This document shows, one piece after another, positions 29,916-41,401 of a stretch of DNA of 64,000 nucleotides; within the stretch, counting starts at the first letter, position 1; every line of letters starts with the position of its first letter. The position numbers were made by a program, and so were the translations under genes. This DNA comes from Shewanella psychropiezotolerans (lineage in GTDB: Bacteria; Pseudomonadota; Gammaproteobacteria; Enterobacterales; Shewanellaceae): the NCBI RefSeq assembly GCF_007197555.1, contig NZ_CP041614.1, positions 3,960,001 through 4,024,000 of the forward strand, given 5' to 3'. The notes below the pieces were generated by a model. The model did no database searches, had not been told where the DNA came from, and saw only the letters and a program-made list of their open reading frames with translations.

Positions 29916-29940
29916 AAAAAGGCGCCCGAGGCGCCTTTTT
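29916..29940. terminator. Bidirectional terminator after sucD and before the AEC gene
   Basis: AAAAAGGCGCC / GGCGCCTTTTT forms a perfect 11-base stem with the loop CGA and has T runs on both strands. It closes the suc operon (leftward). Confidence 0.9.
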
Positions 29941-29956
29941 AAATCGGAAGGACTAA

Positions 29957-30829
29957 TTACCAACCAGTTCTTGTACGTAGTGCTTTACCGATATCGGCAA
30001 GTGAACGAACTGTCGTTACGCCTGCAGCTTCAAGCGCGGCAAACTTATCTTCAGCTGTACCTTTACCACCGGCGATGATTGCACCGGCATGACCCATACG
30101 CTTACCTTCAGGTGCTGTTACACCGGCAATGTATGAAACAACAGGTTTAGTCACGTGAGCCTTGATGTACTCGGCCGCTTCTTCTTCAGCAGTACCACCG
30201 ATCTCACCGATCATGACAATCGCTTCGGTCTGTGGATCGTTCTGGAATAACTCAAGAACGTCGATGAAGTTAGTACCAGGAATTGGATCGCCACCGATAC
30301 CAACACAAGTAGACTGACCGAAACCTTCATCGGTAGTCTGCTTAACCGCTTCATAGGTCAGCGTACCTGAGCGAGAAACGATACCGACTTTACCCGGCTT
30401 GTGGATGTGACCAGGCATGATACCAATCTTACACTCACCAGGAGTGATAACACCTGGACAGTTAGGACCGATCATACGCACGCCAGTCTCTTCAAGCTTA
30501 ACTTTAACCTGAAGCATATCCAGAGTCGGGATGCCTTCTGTGATACAAACGATAAGCTCGATGCCACCGTCGATAGCCTCAAGAATGGCATCTTTACAGA
30601 AAGGAGCAGGTACATAGATAACAGATGCAGTAGCACCGGTTTCAGCGACAGCTTCTTTAACTGTGTTAAATACTGGCAGACCAAGATGAACTTTACCGCC
30701 TTTTCCAGGTGATACACCACCAACCATCTGAGTACCGTAATCGATAGCTTGCTCAGAGTGGAATGTACCTTGACCGCCGGTAAAGCCCTGACAGATAACT
30801 TTAGTATCTTTATTGATTAAGACAGACAT
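29957..30829 (-). CDS. sucD: Succinyl-CoA synthetase alpha subunit
   Basis: Nucleotide-linked conversion of succinyl-CoA to succinate in the TCA cycle, with SucC. The 290-residue protein has the CoA-binding [13 protein letters not shown] near residue 15, [12 protein letters not shown] near 122 and the phospho-histidine in [11 protein letters not shown] (His near 247). The ATG overlaps the sucC stop by one base (TAATG), so translation is coupled. It is the last gene of the sdhCDAB-sucABCD run. Confidence 0.97.
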   Translation of the reverse strand: MSVLINKDTKVICQGFTGGQGTFHSEQAIDYGTQMVGGVSPGKGGKVHLGLPVFNTVKEAVAETGATASVIYVPAPFCKDAILEAIDGGIELIVCITEGIPTLDMLQVKVKLEETGVRMIGPNCPGVITPGECKIGIMPGHIHKPGKVGIVSRSGTLTYEAVKQTTDEGFGQSTCVGIGGDPIPGTNFIDVLELFQNDPQTEAIVMIGEIGGTAEEEAAEYIKAHVTKPVVSYIAGVTAPEGKRMGHAGAIIAGGKGTAEDKFAALEAAGVTTVRSLADIGKALRTRTGW

Positions 30830-31995
30830 TATTTGCCCTCCGCAGCTTTAACAACTTGCTGAGCCGCGTCAGTAAGACTCGTGGCAGCGATGATATCGAG
30901 ATCTGAACCAGCCAATACTTCACGGCCAAGTTCTGCGTTAGTACCTTCAAGACGGACAACAACAGGTACGGTTACACCGACCTCTTTAACTGCACCGATA
31001 ATACCTTCAGCTATCATGTCACAACGCACGATACCACCGAAGATGTTAACCAATACTGCTTTAACGTTATCGTCAGACAGAATGATCTTGAACGCTTCAG
31101 CTACACGCTCTTTAGTCGCTCCGCCGCCAACATCGAGGAAGTTAGCAGGGTTGCCGCCGTGTAGGTTAACTATGTCCATGGTACCCATGGCAAGACCTGC
31201 GCCGTTAACCATACAACCGACGTTTCCGTCTAGTGCGACATAGTTAAGCTCGAACTTAGCAGCATGTGCTTCACGTGCATCATCTTGTGATGGATCGTGC
31301 ATGTCACGGATTTTAGGCTGACGGTACAAAGCATTACCGTCGATACCAATCTTGCCATCAAGACAGTGAATGTTGCCTTCGTCGGTGATAACCAGCGGGT
31401 TAATCTCTAGAAGTGCGAAATCATGGTCTTCAAACATCTTAGCTAAGCCCATGAAGACTTTAGTGAACTGCTTCATCTGAGTCGGGTTTAGGCCCAACTT
31501 GAAGCCAAGATCACGAGCCTGGAATGACTGAGGACCTGTCAATGGATCTATGATAGCCTTGTGGATCAACTCTGGCGTATTTTCAGCCACAGTCTCAATA
31601 TCAACACCGCCTTCGGTAGAAGCCATGAATACCACACGACGTGAAGCGCGATCGACAACGGCACCTAGGTACAATTCGTTGGCGATGTCGGTGCAGGTTT
31701 CTACTAAAATCTTAGCAACCGGCTGACCCTTCTCATCTGTCTGGTACGTTACCAGATTTTTACCTAACCAATGTTCGGCAAACGCGCGGATCTCGTCTTT
31801 AGAGCTAGTAACTTTAACGCCACCAGCTTTACCACGGCCACCTGCATGTACTTGACACTTAACAACCCAAGTGTCACCGCCAATCCTTCCAGCAGCTTCA
31901 ACGGCTTCTTGTGGTGTATCACAAGCAAAACCTTCTGACACTGGCAAACCATATTCGGCAAATAGAGCTTTTGCCTGATACTCATGCAAATTCAT
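30829..31995 (-). CDS. sucC: Succinyl-CoA synthetase beta subunit
   Basis: ATP-grasp subunit, 388 residues, beginning [12 protein letters not shown] and containing [16 protein letters not shown] (nucleotide binding), NPLVITDEG and FLDVGGGA. Length is normal. It overlaps sucD by one base and follows sucB after 113 bases that contain an imperfect hairpin. Confidence 0.97.
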   Translation of the reverse strand: MNLHEYQAKALFAEYGLPVSEGFACDTPQEAVEAAGRIGGDTWVVKCQVHAGGRGKAGGVKVTSSKDEIRAFAEHWLGKNLVTYQTDEKGQPVAKILVETCTDIANELYLGAVVDRASRRVVFMASTEGGVDIETVAENTPELIHKAIIDPLTGPQSFQARDLGFKLGLNPTQMKQFTKVFMGLAKMFEDHDFALLEINPLVITDEGNIHCLDGKIGIDGNALYRQPKIRDMHDPSQDDAREAHAAKFELNYVALDGNVGCMVNGAGLAMGTMDIVNLHGGNPANFLDVGGGATKERVAEAFKIILSDDNVKAVLVNIFGGIVRCDMIAEGIIGAVKEVGVTVPVVVRLEGTNAELGREVLAGSDLDIIAATSLTDAAQQVVKAAEGK

Positions 31996-32059
31996 GATGA
32001 TCTATCCATATACTTCTTATCAAATTTAACTGGCTCTTTCTGGGCCAGTAACGAGGGTA

Positions 32060-32091
32060 ATACCAATCACATCCTGAGACGTGACTGGTAT
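32060..32091. repeat. Imperfect hairpin between sucB and sucC, GATACC/GGTAT type
   Basis: ATACCAATCAC and GTGACTGGTAT can pair over 11 positions with one mismatch around a 10-base loop. There is no T run in either direction. The arms match a short motif seen elsewhere in the window (41694-41707). It may set the relative amounts of sucAB and sucCD mRNA. Confidence 0.45.
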
Positions 32092-32108
32092 GGTGTCACT
32101 GTACTTTT

Positions 32109-33299
32109 TTATAAATCTAACAGTAGACGAGTTGGATCTTCGAGGAAGTCCTTAATGGCAACCAGGAAGCCAACTGACTCACGACCATCAACAATACGAT
32201 GATCGTAAGAAAGTGCCAGGTACATCATGGGCAGGATTTCAACCTGACCATTGACTGCCATAGGACGATCCTTGATGGCATGCATGCCCAAGATCGCGCT
32301 CTGTGGCAGGTTCAAAATAGGTGTCGACATTAATGAGCCGAACACACCACCGTTAGTAATGGTGAAGTTACCGCCAGTCATGTCTGCAACGGTTAGCTTG
32401 CCATCACGACCCTTGACTGCCAATTCACGCACATTACGCTCGATATCGGCAAGGCTCATGGTGTCGGTATCACGCAGTATAGGCGTAACCAGACCACGTG
32501 GTGTAGAAACCGCGATGCTGATATCGAAATAGTTGTGATAAACGATGTCATCGCCATCGATAGAGGCATTCACTTCAGGGAAACGCTTCAGCGCTTCTGT
32601 CACTGCCTTGATGTAGAAAGACATGAAGCCCAAACGGACACCATGACGCTTCTCGAAGATCTCCTGATACTGCTTACGGATATCCTTGATAGGCTGCATG
32701 TTGACTTCGTTGAACGTCGTCAGCATGGCTGTAGAGTTTTTAGCTTCCAGAAGACGTTTAGCAATCGTCTTACGTAGGCGTGACATAGGCACACGCTTCT
32801 CGCTACGCTCAGCCAGAGGCGCTATAGCAGCTGGTGCACTTGCAGCAGGAGCCGGTGCAGCCTTGGCATTCTTAACGAAGGCTTCGACATCTTCCTTAGT
32901 GATACGTCCGCCAACACCAGTGCCTTTAAGCTTACTGGCATCGATATTATGCTCTGCAATCAAACGGCGAACCGATGGGCTAAGGGCGTCATTTGACTCA
33001 TCACTCGCTTCAGGAGTTGCGGCTTCGGCTTCGGCTTTAGTCACTTCCTGGCCCGCTACCACCCCCGCAATAAACTTGGCGATAACGACTTCACCAAGCA
33101 CTGTGTCACCCTCTTCGGCCAAGAACTCGGAGATTGAACCATCTTCGGGAGCAACCACTTCGAGTATAACTTTATCAGTCTCGATATCGACGAGGTTCTG
33201 ATCGCGAGTGACTTGTTCGCCAGCTTTCACATGCCAAGTGGCAATGGTCGCATCGGCAACAGATTCTGGCAGTACGGGTACCTTAATTTCGATACTCAT
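32109..33299 (-). CDS. sucB: 2-oxoglutarate dehydrogenase E2, dihydrolipoyl succinyltransferase
   Basis: 396 residues with one lipoyl domain (lysine in [12 protein letters not shown], near residue 43), a linker rich in Ala/Pro, the E3/E1-binding domain ([14 protein letters not shown] near 108-121) and the catalytic acyltransferase domain ending with [11 protein letters not shown] (HxxxDG). It starts 32 bases after the sucA stop. The Ala/Pro-rich linker is of usual length. Confidence 0.97.
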   Translation of the reverse strand: MSIEIKVPVLPESVADATIATWHVKAGEQVTRDQNLVDIETDKVILEVVAPEDGSISEFLAEEGDTVLGEVVIAKFIAGVVAGQEVTKAEAEAATPEASDESNDALSPSVRRLIAEHNIDASKLKGTGVGGRITKEDVEAFVKNAKAAPAPAASAPAAIAPLAERSEKRVPMSRLRKTIAKRLLEAKNSTAMLTTFNEVNMQPIKDIRKQYQEIFEKRHGVRLGFMSFYIKAVTEALKRFPEVNASIDGDDIVYHNYFDISIAVSTPRGLVTPILRDTDTMSLADIERNVRELAVKGRDGKLTVADMTGGNFTITNGGVFGSLMSTPILNLPQSAILGMHAIKDRPMAVNGQVEILPMMYLALSYDHRIVDGRESVGFLVAIKDFLEDPTRLLLDL

Positions 33300-33331
33300 T
33301 ATGAGCTATCCTTTTTATAAATTGTCTGTTA

Positions 33332-36154
33332 CTACAGTTTTAATGCTGTTTTGATCAAAGAGTCTTGCTGCTGAGCATGCAACGCAGGATAACCACACGC
33401 AGGGGCAGCTGATGCTTCACGACCGGCATAGGTTAACTCTGCACCGGCTGGGATTGAACCCCAGAAATGATGCTGACTACAATACCAAGCGCCCTGGTTT
33501 TGCGGCTCTTCCTGACACCAGACAAAATCTTTGACATGCTGGTATTGGGCTAATGTCTCTAGCATCTCTTCACGCGGGAACGGATAAAGCTGCTCCACAC
33601 GGATAAGGGCGACATTAGTGATATTCTCTTTACGACGTCTCTCTAGCAGTTCGAAATAGACCTTACCGCTACAGAAGACCACGCGATCCACCTTGCTGCT
33701 ATTCAGGCTGTCCATCTCAGGGATAACATTCTGGAATGTTCCCTCTGCAAGCTCTTCCATGCTGGAAACAGCTAATGGATGGCGCAGCAAAGATTTAGGA
33801 GACATCACGATCAGAGGACGACGCATAGGACGTACAACCTGACGTCTGAGCATGTGATAAACCTGAGCCGGTGTCGATGGTACGCAGACCTGCATATTGT
33901 GATTCGCACATAATTGCAGGAAACGCTCCAGACGAGCACTCGAATGCTCTGGGCCCTGACCTTCATAGCCATGGGGTAGCAACATAGTCAGACCACACAA
34001 GCGGCCCCACTTCTGCTCACCAGACGAGAGAAACTGATCGATGACAACTTGGGCACAGTTGGCGAAATCACCAAACTGAGCTTCCCATAAGGTCAATCCC
34101 CCCGGCTCAGCCGTAGCGTAGCCGTATTCGAAAGCCAGTACAGAAGCTTCAGATAAGACAGAATCAGTCAGGTCAATCGGGCCTTGCTCGTCGGCAATGT
34201 TGCGTAGCGGCATATAAGCCGATGCATCATTTTGATTATGCAGAACCGCATGGCGGTGGAAGAAGGTACCACGACCCGAGTCCTGACCCGTGATACGGAT
34301 ACGTTTCTTGTCTTCGAGAATAGACGCGTAAGCCAGAGTCTCGGCGAAACCCCAATCGAGCAGCTTCTCACCTTTTGCCATCAGGGCGCGATCTTTGTAG
34401 ATCTTAGCCACGCGAGATTGCAACTTGTGAGATTCAGGCACGTAACTGATCTTATCCGCAAGATTGCGAATACGATCCATCGACATCTGAGCCGGATACT
34501 CTTCATCCCACTCTCTGTTGATGTAAGGTGACCAGTCGACCGAATGCAGTGTCATAGGGCGCCATTCATCGACCACACAATCTCCGTGATCTAAGGCATC
34601 ACGATAAGCGTTGATCATCGCAGTGACTTCATCGGCGGCCAAGGTATTCTCGGCAATCAACTTATCGGCATAGATCTTACGCGGCGTAGGATGCTTCTTG
34701 ATCTTGGCATACATCAGCGGTTGAGTCGCGCTCGGCTCATCGGCTTCGTTATGGCCATGACGGCGATAACAAACCAGATCGATAACCACATCTCGCTTAA
34801 ATTCGTTACGATAATCGACGGCCAGCTGAGAGATGAAGGCAACAGCCTCCGGGTCATCGGCATTAACGTGGAAAATCGGTGCCTGCACCATCTTAGCGAT
34901 ATCAGTACAATACTCTGTTGAGCGAACATCGTCCTGATTCGAGGTGGTGAAACCTACCTGATTATTAATCACGATACGTATGCTGCCACCGACCTTGAAG
35001 CCGCGAGTCTGAGACATGTTGAATGTCTCCTGGACTATGCCCTGACCTGTGATAGCCGAGTCACCATGAATGGTGATAGGCAAGACTTCGAGGCCATCAT
35101 TACAACCGCGACGATCCAGACGAGCACGCACCGAGCCCATGACGACCGGATTAACGATCTCCAGGTGTGATGGATTAAACGCGAGGGCTAAGTGAACATT
35201 GCCACCGGGCGTCTTAAAGTCGGAGGAGAAACCTTGATGATACTTAACATCACCCGAACCATTGAGTGCGTCGCTATGCTTACCGGCGAATTCGTCAAAC
35301 AACTCAGCAGGTTTCTTGCCTAAGATATTAACCAGTAAGTTCAGACGACCACGGTGAGCCATGCCCACGACGACCTCTTTGGTGCCGGCTTCGCCCGCAC
35401 GATAGATGATCTCGCGCATCATAGGAACCAGCGCATCGCCACCTTCGAGTGAGAAACGTTTTGCTCCTGGGAATTTCGCGCCTAAGTATTTCTCCATACC
35501 TTCAGCGGCGTTCAAGCCTTGTAGGATACGGGTTTTAGCGGTTTTGTCGTAATTAGCTCTACCTAAAGAAGGTTCTAACCTTTGCTGGATCCAGCGCTTC
35601 TCGTCAGTATCTATCATGTGCATGTATTCGGCACCGATAGCGCCACAATATGTGGCCTTCAATGCGTGTACAAGATCCACTAGCTTCATGGTTTCGCCAC
35701 CATGAGCAAATGAGCCTGTATTGAATTCACGCTGCATATCTTCGCTTGTTAAGCCATGGAAGGCCGGGTCCAGTTCAGAAACCTTATCACGTTTCCACAA
35801 TTCCAGAGGGTCGAGATTAGCGTTCTGGTGGCCACGGAATCGATGAGCGTTGATCATCTGCAGGACTTTAACTTGCTTAGCGTCGACTTCAGGATCTGTC
35901 ACACGGGCTGAGCCCTTATGACGTCCTTCGAGCGCTAAACTACGAAAATAATCACGTACTTTAGAGTGGGCTGCTTCGGGTACATCAGCCGATGCGCCGT
36001 TGGCATGAGGGAGGTTATCAAACACCACTTGCCAGTCTTCGGAAACAGACTGAGGGTCTTCTTGATAGGCTTCATACATCTCTTCTACATAGGTCGAATT
36101 AGCACCGTTTAGGTGTGATGATTCGAGCCAGGCTTTCATGATGCCTTGGTGCAT
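33332..36154 (-). CDS. sucA: 2-oxoglutarate dehydrogenase E1
   Basis: Thiamine-diphosphate-dependent component of the 2-oxoglutarate dehydrogenase complex, 940 residues from the ATG at 36154. AAGGA lies 7 bases upstream; an earlier TTG at 36169 contains that site and is unlikely to be used. Markers include GMAHRGRLNLL near residue 265, the thiamine-diphosphate region GDSAITGQGIV near residue 370, and LLPHGYEGQGPEHSSARLER near residue 720. It is separated from sdhB by about 230 bases with a strong terminator. Confidence 0.97.
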   Translation of the reverse strand: MHQGIMKAWLESSHLNGANSTYVEEMYEAYQEDPQSVSEDWQVVFDNLPHANGASADVPEAAHSKVRDYFRSLALEGRHKGSARVTDPEVDAKQVKVLQMINAHRFRGHQNANLDPLELWKRDKVSELDPAFHGLTSEDMQREFNTGSFAHGGETMKLVDLVHALKATYCGAIGAEYMHMIDTDEKRWIQQRLEPSLGRANYDKTAKTRILQGLNAAEGMEKYLGAKFPGAKRFSLEGGDALVPMMREIIYRAGEAGTKEVVVGMAHRGRLNLLVNILGKKPAELFDEFAGKHSDALNGSGDVKYHQGFSSDFKTPGGNVHLALAFNPSHLEIVNPVVMGSVRARLDRRGCNDGLEVLPITIHGDSAITGQGIVQETFNMSQTRGFKVGGSIRIVINNQVGFTTSNQDDVRSTEYCTDIAKMVQAPIFHVNADDPEAVAFISQLAVDYRNEFKRDVVIDLVCYRRHGHNEADEPSATQPLMYAKIKKHPTPRKIYADKLIAENTLAADEVTAMINAYRDALDHGDCVVDEWRPMTLHSVDWSPYINREWDEEYPAQMSMDRIRNLADKISYVPESHKLQSRVAKIYKDRALMAKGEKLLDWGFAETLAYASILEDKKRIRITGQDSGRGTFFHRHAVLHNQNDASAYMPLRNIADEQGPIDLTDSVLSEASVLAFEYGYATAEPGGLTLWEAQFGDFANCAQVVIDQFLSSGEQKWGRLCGLTMLLPHGYEGQGPEHSSARLERFLQLCANHNMQVCVPSTPAQVYHMLRRQVVRPMRRPLIVMSPKSLLRHPLAVSSMEELAEGTFQNVIPEMDSLNSSKVDRVVFCSGKVYFELLERRRKENITNVALIRVEQLYPFPREEMLETLAQYQHVKDFVWCQEEPQNQGAWYCSQHHFWGSIPAGAELTYAGREASAAPACGYPALHAQQQDSLIKTALKL

Positions 36155-36309
36155 TTCTATTCCTTTCAAACTTTATACACGTGTTTAGCCGAAGTTTTGT
36201 AAATGCACCCTTCGTCGTAGATAAAAATAGACTGACGAGAGGTACACAGTTTTTGCCGCCCCTAGATTTCTGATGTTCCAGAATTCACGGCTTATTGTAG
36301 TTCCATTAC

Positions 36310-36343
36310 ACAAAAGAGCCACTTCTCTACAGAGAAGTGACTC
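36310..36343 (-). terminator. Terminator after sdhB
   Basis: GAGTCACTTCTC / GAGAAGTGGCTC pairs over 12 positions with one mismatch and a 4-base loop; on the reverse strand it runs into CTTTTGTG. It separates the sdh operon from sucA, though partial read-through is common in this arrangement. Confidence 0.75.
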
Positions 36344-36387
36344 AATTCGAGCTATCTAATTATTACTATCAGCTCTTTGTCTTGCAT

Positions 36388-37095
36388 TTACACTGCTCTC
36401 TTCAACAACATGGACTTAATATGTCCAATTGCCTTAGTCGGATTGAGTCCCTTAGGACATACATCCACACAGTTCATGATGCCATGGCAGCGGAATACGC
36501 TGTATGCATCATCAAGTTCCGATAAACGCTCTTCGGTTGCTGTGTCACGGCTATCGATTAGGAAGCGATAGGCATGTAACAAGCCACTTGGACCGATGAA
36601 CTTATCAGGGTTCCACCAGAAAGATGGACAAGCGGTAGAACAACAAGCACACATGATACATTCATATAAACCATCTAAATGTTCACGCTCCTCAGGTGAT
36701 TGCAGATGTTCACGCGCAGGCGTTTTCTCATCGTTAATCAGATAAGGCTTGATCTTCTCATACTGAGTGTAGAACTGAGATAGGTCTACAATAATGTCAC
36801 GCACGACTGGCATACCCGGCAGAGGTCTAATCTCAATTTTCTTACTCTTGAAGGTAGACACTGGCGTGATACAAGCCAGACCGTTCTTGCCATTCATGTT
36901 TAGGCCATCTGAGCCACAAACACCTTCACGACATGAACGACGAAATGCCAAGGTAGGATCTTGCTCTTTCAGCAGTATCAGTGCATCCAGAACCATCATA
37001 TCGGTGCCTTCTGCGACTTCTAATGTGTAATCCTTCATATACGGCTTAGCGTCTACATCGGGATTATAGCGATAAACTGCGATATTCAAATTCAT
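36388..37095 (-). CDS. sdhB: Succinate dehydrogenase iron-sulfur subunit
   Basis: 235 residues with the three cluster motifs CREGVCGSDG, CIMCACCSTACPS and CHGIMNCVDVCPKG for the [2Fe-2S], [4Fe-4S] and [3Fe-4S] centres. It starts 12 bases after sdhA and is the last gene of sdhCDAB. Confidence 0.97.
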   Translation of the reverse strand: MNLNIAVYRYNPDVDAKPYMKDYTLEVAEGTDMMVLDALILLKEQDPTLAFRRSCREGVCGSDGLNMNGKNGLACITPVSTFKSKKIEIRPLPGMPVVRDIIVDLSQFYTQYEKIKPYLINDEKTPAREHLQSPEEREHLDGLYECIMCACCSTACPSFWWNPDKFIGPSGLLHAYRFLIDSRDTATEERLSELDDAYSVFRCHGIMNCVDVCPKGLNPTKAIGHIKSMLLKRAV

Positions 37096-37107
37096 CTCTG
37101 TATCTCC

Positions 37108-38874
37108 TTAGTAAGTACGCTTGATCGGTGGGAAGGCTGCACGAAGCTTTGGCTCCATGTTAACCGCACGACGATCCATTGTTTCAGTAACCGGGTCGAA
37201 CAGGCTGTGACACAACCAGTTCTCATCATCACGCTCGAGGAAATCTTCACGTGAATGAGCACCACGGCTCTCGGTACGGAAATTGGCGGCATAAGCCGTT
37301 GCAATCGCAGTCGCCATCAAGTTATCCAGCTCTAAACATTCGATACGCTGGGTATTGAACTCTTTCGAGTTATCAGAAAGCTTAGCATTGGCCAGACGTT
37401 CACGGATCTGCTTGAGCTCAGCCAAACCTTCAGCCATAGAGTCGCCACGGCGAAATACTGAGAAGTTCAGCTGCATACAAAGCTGTAAATCTTTACGGAT
37501 CTGCACCGGATCTTCACCGTCTTTGTTGCTTTCCCAACGGTTCAGACGTGCTAGAGACGCATCGATGTCGGCATCAGTAGCATCTTTCGGATTAGGAGTC
37601 TCATCCAGGGCTTTACCCAGATGCTGACCCGCAGCACGACCAAATACCACTAAATCCAGTAGTGAGTTACCACCTAAACGATTAGCGCCGTGTACCGATA
37701 CACAGGCAATCTCACCGACGGCAAACAGGCCTATTACGTCAGTCTCGGAGCCATCTTCACTCTTACGAATGACCTGGCCGCTCACTTTAGCAGGCAGACC
37801 ACCCATCATGTAATGACACGTGGGTAATACAGGGATTGGGCCATCGGCCGGATCGATATGGGCGAATGTACGAGACAGTTCACACACACCTGGAAGACGC
37901 GCTTCCAGTGTCTCTTTGCCTAAATGATCCAGCTTGAGTAGCAAGTGCGGACCTAAAGGACCATCTAGACCACGACCTTCACGAATTTCGGTCATCATAG
38001 AACGTGCAACCACGTCTCGAGAGGCCAAATCTTTCGCGTTAGGCGCATAACGTTCCATGAAACGTTCGCCGTCTTTGTTCAGCAGATATCCGCCTTCCCC
38101 GCGACAACCTTCGGTCACCAGAACACCGGCTCCCGCGATTCCCGTAGGATGGAACTGCCACATCTCCATATCTTGCATCTGTATGCCAGCGCGCATTGCC
38201 ATGCCGACACCATCGCCAGTATTAATATGTGCATTGGTAGTAGAAGCATAGATACGACCCGCGCCGCCAGTAGCGAGCACGGTAGCCTTGGCCTTGAAAT
38301 AGACGATTTCGCCGCTCTCGATATCGATAGCGGTACAACCGACAATCACGCCGTCTTCGTTCTTCACCAAATCAAGTGCATACCACTCGGAGAAGACTTG
38401 TGTCTTATGCTTAACATTTTGCTGATAAAGACAATGTAGCAATGCATGACCGGTACGATCGGCAGCTGCTGCGGTACGAGCCGCTTGCTCGCCACCAAAG
38501 TTTCTAGACTGACCACCAAACGGACGCTGGTATATCTTGCCATTCTCGAAACGAGAAAACGGCAGACCCATGTGCTCAAGCTCGATAACCGCCTCGGGAC
38601 CGGTTTTACACATGAATTCGATCGCTTCTTGGTCACCGATAAAATCGGAACCTTTAACCGTATCGTACATATGCTGTTCCCAGTGATCTTCATGGGCATT
38701 GCCTAAGGCTACTGTGATGCCGCCTTGAGCCGAAACCGTATGAGAACGAGTCGGGAACACTTTAGATAAAAGCGCACAGCTCTTACCTTCTTTTGAAATC
38801 TGTAATGCTGCTCGCATACCTGCGCCACCGGCACCGATAACGACCACATCAAATTCGCGTACTGGAATACTCAC
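37108..38874 (-). CDS. sdhA: Succinate dehydrogenase flavoprotein subunit
   Basis: 588 residues with the FAD-binding [14 protein letters not shown] near residue 10 and the covalent-FAD histidine region [11 protein letters not shown] near residue 43. Active-site blocks HPTGIAGAG and [13 protein letters not shown] are present. The ATG follows the sdhD stop directly. Confidence 0.97.
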   Translation of the reverse strand: MSIPVREFDVVVIGAGGAGMRAALQISKEGKSCALLSKVFPTRSHTVSAQGGITVALGNAHEDHWEQHMYDTVKGSDFIGDQEAIEFMCKTGPEAVIELEHMGLPFSRFENGKIYQRPFGGQSRNFGGEQAARTAAAADRTGHALLHCLYQQNVKHKTQVFSEWYALDLVKNEDGVIVGCTAIDIESGEIVYFKAKATVLATGGAGRIYASTTNAHINTGDGVGMAMRAGIQMQDMEMWQFHPTGIAGAGVLVTEGCRGEGGYLLNKDGERFMERYAPNAKDLASRDVVARSMMTEIREGRGLDGPLGPHLLLKLDHLGKETLEARLPGVCELSRTFAHIDPADGPIPVLPTCHYMMGGLPAKVSGQVIRKSEDGSETDVIGLFAVGEIACVSVHGANRLGGNSLLDLVVFGRAAGQHLGKALDETPNPKDATDADIDASLARLNRWESNKDGEDPVQIRKDLQLCMQLNFSVFRRGDSMAEGLAELKQIRERLANAKLSDNSKEFNTQRIECLELDNLMATAIATAYAANFRTESRGAHSREDFLERDDENWLCHSLFDPVTETMDRRAVNMEPKLRAAFPPIKRTY

Positions 38875-39222
38875 TTAAACACCCCACACAATCAAAATGC
38901 CTGCTGCCAAATATGAAAAGGCTGCTACGACTACAACGAACTGAAGTAAACCACGAAGCATTAATGGCTTAACGTAATCAGTTAGCACCTGCCAAATACC
39001 GATCCAAGCGTGAACCAGAATCGCGACCAGGGCTAGCAAGGTGAATACTTTCATCGGCAGAGCGCTGAACAAGCCATGCCATGCGTCGTAGGTTAGTGGA
39101 GAGCTAAGGGCAATAAATCCAACCACAAAAATAGTGTATAGGGCTAAGATGATTGCGCTTGCGCGTATTAGAATAAAGTCATGAACACCACTGCGTCCAA
39201 GACTCGCTGCATTAGTTACCAT
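38875..39222 (-). CDS. sdhD: Succinate dehydrogenase membrane anchor subunit
   Basis: 115 residues with three membrane segments and the heme/quinone region around [21 protein letters not shown]. The start at 39222 ([12 protein letters not shown]) overlaps the sdhC stop (ATGGTAA), which couples translation; the frame is open further upstream but inside sdhC. The next gene, sdhA, starts right after its stop. Confidence 0.93.
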   Translation of the reverse strand: MVTNAASLGRSGVHDFILIRASAIILALYTIFVVGFIALSSPLTYDAWHGLFSALPMKVFTLLALVAILVHAWIGIWQVLTDYVKPLMLRGLLQFVVVVAAFSYLAAGILIVWGV

Positions 39223-39590
39223 ACCCAAACCCCTACAATGATAGAAAACGCAATTGACAATGCAAATGCGGCTTTTGCCGAAGCGATACCAGCTGGCAAT
39301 TCTTCCCAGCAACCGGCATCCATTATCAGATGACGTATGCCAACGATAAGGTGATAACCCAGTGCGGTAAGAATTCCCCAGATGACAAACTTAACCAGCA
39401 AGTTATCAAAAAGAGATTGTACGCCTGCGAAACTCTCTGGGGATACTAAAGATTCATTCAGTAACCAGATGAGAATGCCAACAGCAAATAGCATGATGAC
39501 ACCGGAGACACGGTGGAGAATAGACGCGATCGCTGTTGCAGGAAAGCGTATGGTCTGCAGATCTAGATGGACAGGTCTTTGCTTTTTCAC
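39216..39590 (-). CDS. sdhC: Succinate dehydrogenase cytochrome b556 subunit
   Basis: 124 residues beginning [17 protein letters not shown], with the conserved SILHRVSGV (quinone/heme region) and [14 protein letters not shown] near residue 80-93, and three membrane segments. It is first in the leftward sdhCDAB operon and divergent from gltA. Confidence 0.96.
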   Translation of the reverse strand: MKKQRPVHLDLQTIRFPATAIASILHRVSGVIMLFAVGILIWLLNESLVSPESFAGVQSLFDNLLVKFVIWGILTALGYHLIVGIRHLIMDAGCWEELPAGIASAKAAFALSIAFSIIVGVWVW

Positions 39591-40022
39591 GTTCTGCTCA
39601 CTCTGCTCAATTGAGCTATATTTTTGTTATACGAACCACTTTTGTTCAAACATCGAACCGAGAATGAGTTCACACTTCGATATCGTTACAAAAGAAAAGT
39701 TTAAACAGACATTTAACGCTTTAGAAGCAACTTATCAGGTGACTAATGAAGTGCACTCTAAATGGCAATGTCTGTGGCTCTTCTGAGCCGAAGCAAGTAT
39801 ACGCGCGGCAAATGTCAAATACAAACATCACATTATGCAAATTTTGTTTTTTTGGTAAAAAAATCTGCCAAGTTCCTGTTCTGTTATGGGGTTTGGGCAA
39901 AATAAGACCATGGTCTAAGAAATTTAAACGCTTATTTAAATTGAAATGTGATCTGGATTCACTGTAAAGTATTGGCGTTTGATAAGCCGCACTCACATAA
40001 GAATGAAGTAAGGAGAACGGGT
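39591..40022. promoter_or_regulatory. Divergent promoter region of sdhC and gltA
   Basis: A 432-base gap that should hold the two opposing promoters. Near 39946-39964 TGTGATCTGGATTCACT resembles a CRP site but has a 7-base instead of 6-base spacer, so it is not claimed. AAGGAG lies 8 bases before the gltA ATG. No further gene is seen. Confidence 0.6.
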
Positions 40023-41315
40023 ATGGCTGATAATATAGCCAAGTTGGAACTGCCAGGGAATGACTCAATCGATCTGCCAATAAAAAAAGGCACGGCAGGC
40101 TTCGATGTCATCGACATCAGCAAATTAGGTAGTAAAGGTCACTTTACCTTCGATCCAGGATTTCTCGCGACAGCCTCCTGCGAATCTGCGATTACCTATA
40201 TCGACGGCGCACAAGGGATACTGCTTCATCGCGGATACCCTATTGGTGAATTAGCCGTAAATTCAGATTATTTAGATCTGTGTTATTTATTGCTGTACGG
40301 AGAGCTTCCAACCACAACTCAGTACGAACAATTTGTTCATACAGTTAAAAATCACACCATGGTTAACGAGCAGCTAGTCGCCTTCTTTAAAGGCTTCAGA
40401 CGTGATGCTCACCCCATGGCAATGCTATGTGGTGTTACGGGTGCACTTTCTGCATTTTACCAAGATTCACTAGATGTTAACGATGAGCGTCACCGCGAAA
40501 TCGCCGCTTTCCGTCTAGTCTCTAAGATGCCGACAATTGCCGCCATGTGCTACAAGTACTCAATCGGTCAGCCATTCGTGTATCCACGTAATGACTTGAG
40601 CTACGCGGGTAACTTCCTCAGCATGATGTTTGCTGTGCCATGTGAAGAATACGAGGTTAACCCGATTGTTGAACGTGCCATGGATCGCATCTTTATTCTG
40701 CATGCGGATCATGAGCAAAACGCGTCGACATCGACAGTACGCCTGGCTGGTTCTTCAGGTGCTAACCCATTTGCATGTATTGCAGCGGGTATTGCATCAC
40801 TTTGGGGACCTGCTCACGGCGGCGCTAACGAAGCGTGTCTGAACATGCTCGAAGAGATTGGCACAGTGGATCGTATCCCTGAGTTCATCGCTCGCGCTAA
40901 AGACAAGGAAGATCCTTTCCGTTTGATGGGCTTCGGACATCGCGTCTATAAGAACTTCGACCCTCGCGCTAAAGTTATGCGTGAAACCTGTCATGAAGTC
41001 CTTAAAGAGCTTAATGTTAACGACCCACTGCTCGATGTTGCCATGGAACTCGAACGTATCGCCCTTGAAGATGATTATTTCGTCTCCAAGAAGCTATATC
41101 CAAACGTCGATTTCTACTCAGGTATCATCATGAAGGCTATCGGTATTCCGACTAGCATGTTCACCGTACTGTTCGCCCTTGCGCGTACAGTGGGTTGGAT
41201 TGCCCATTGGAAAGAGATGTTGGATCAACCTGGTCATAAGATCAGCCGTCCACGTCAATTATATACCGGCGCACCTGAGCGTAGTTTTGTCTCACAAGAC
41301 AAACGTGAATCTTAA
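40023..41315 (+). CDS. gltA: Citrate synthase (type II)
   Basis: First enzyme of the TCA cycle, 430 residues. Markers are [17 protein letters not shown] near residue 50, [20 protein letters not shown] near 238 (active-site His), and [17 protein letters not shown] near 302. The start at 40023 is chosen over the open frame from 39948 because AAGGAG lies just upstream. Its 3' end (41156-41392), with stop and terminator, occurs again directly downstream. Confidence 0.97.
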   Translation: MADNIAKLELPGNDSIDLPIKKGTAGFDVIDISKLGSKGHFTFDPGFLATASCESAITYIDGAQGILLHRGYPIGELAVNSDYLDLCYLLLYGELPTTTQYEQFVHTVKNHTMVNEQLVAFFKGFRRDAHPMAMLCGVTGALSAFYQDSLDVNDERHREIAAFRLVSKMPTIAAMCYKYSIGQPFVYPRNDLSYAGNFLSMMFAVPCEEYEVNPIVERAMDRIFILHADHEQNASTSTVRLAGSSGANPFACIAAGIASLWGPAHGGANEACLNMLEEIGTVDRIPEFIARAKDKEDPFRLMGFGHRVYKNFDPRAKVMRETCHEVLKELNVNDPLLDVAMELERIALEDDYFVSKKLYPNVDFYSGIIMKAIGIPTSMFTVLFALARTVGWIAHWKEMLDQPGHKISRPRQLYTGAPERSFVSQDKRES

Positions 41316-41392
41316 CGACTCTAGGACCTAGAACTTAAAATCTAGGAAGCAGGAACCACAGGAAGGCACTCATCGAGTGCCTTTTTTATTGC
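41156..41392 (+). repeat. Reference copy of the gltA 3' end repeat
   Basis: Covers the last 53 codons of gltA, the TAA (41313-41315) and the following terminator. The second copy starts 9 bases downstream at 41402. Confidence 0.85.
41364..41387 (+). terminator. Rho-independent terminator of gltA (first copy)
   Basis: AGGCACTC / GAGTGCCT stem, ATC loop, then six T. An identical copy occurs at 41613-41637. Confidence 0.9.
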
Positions 41393-41401
41393 CCGCCACC
41401 G

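Noticed and set aside
30401..30712. Long antisense frames inside sucD, sucC, sucB and sdhA
   Set aside because: They mirror the codon pattern of strongly conserved genes on the other strand and have no ribosome-binding sites or family likeness.
39946..39964. CRP-like site before gltA (TGTGA...TCACT)
   Set aside because: The spacer is 7 bases where CRP needs 6, and the right arm is imperfect.
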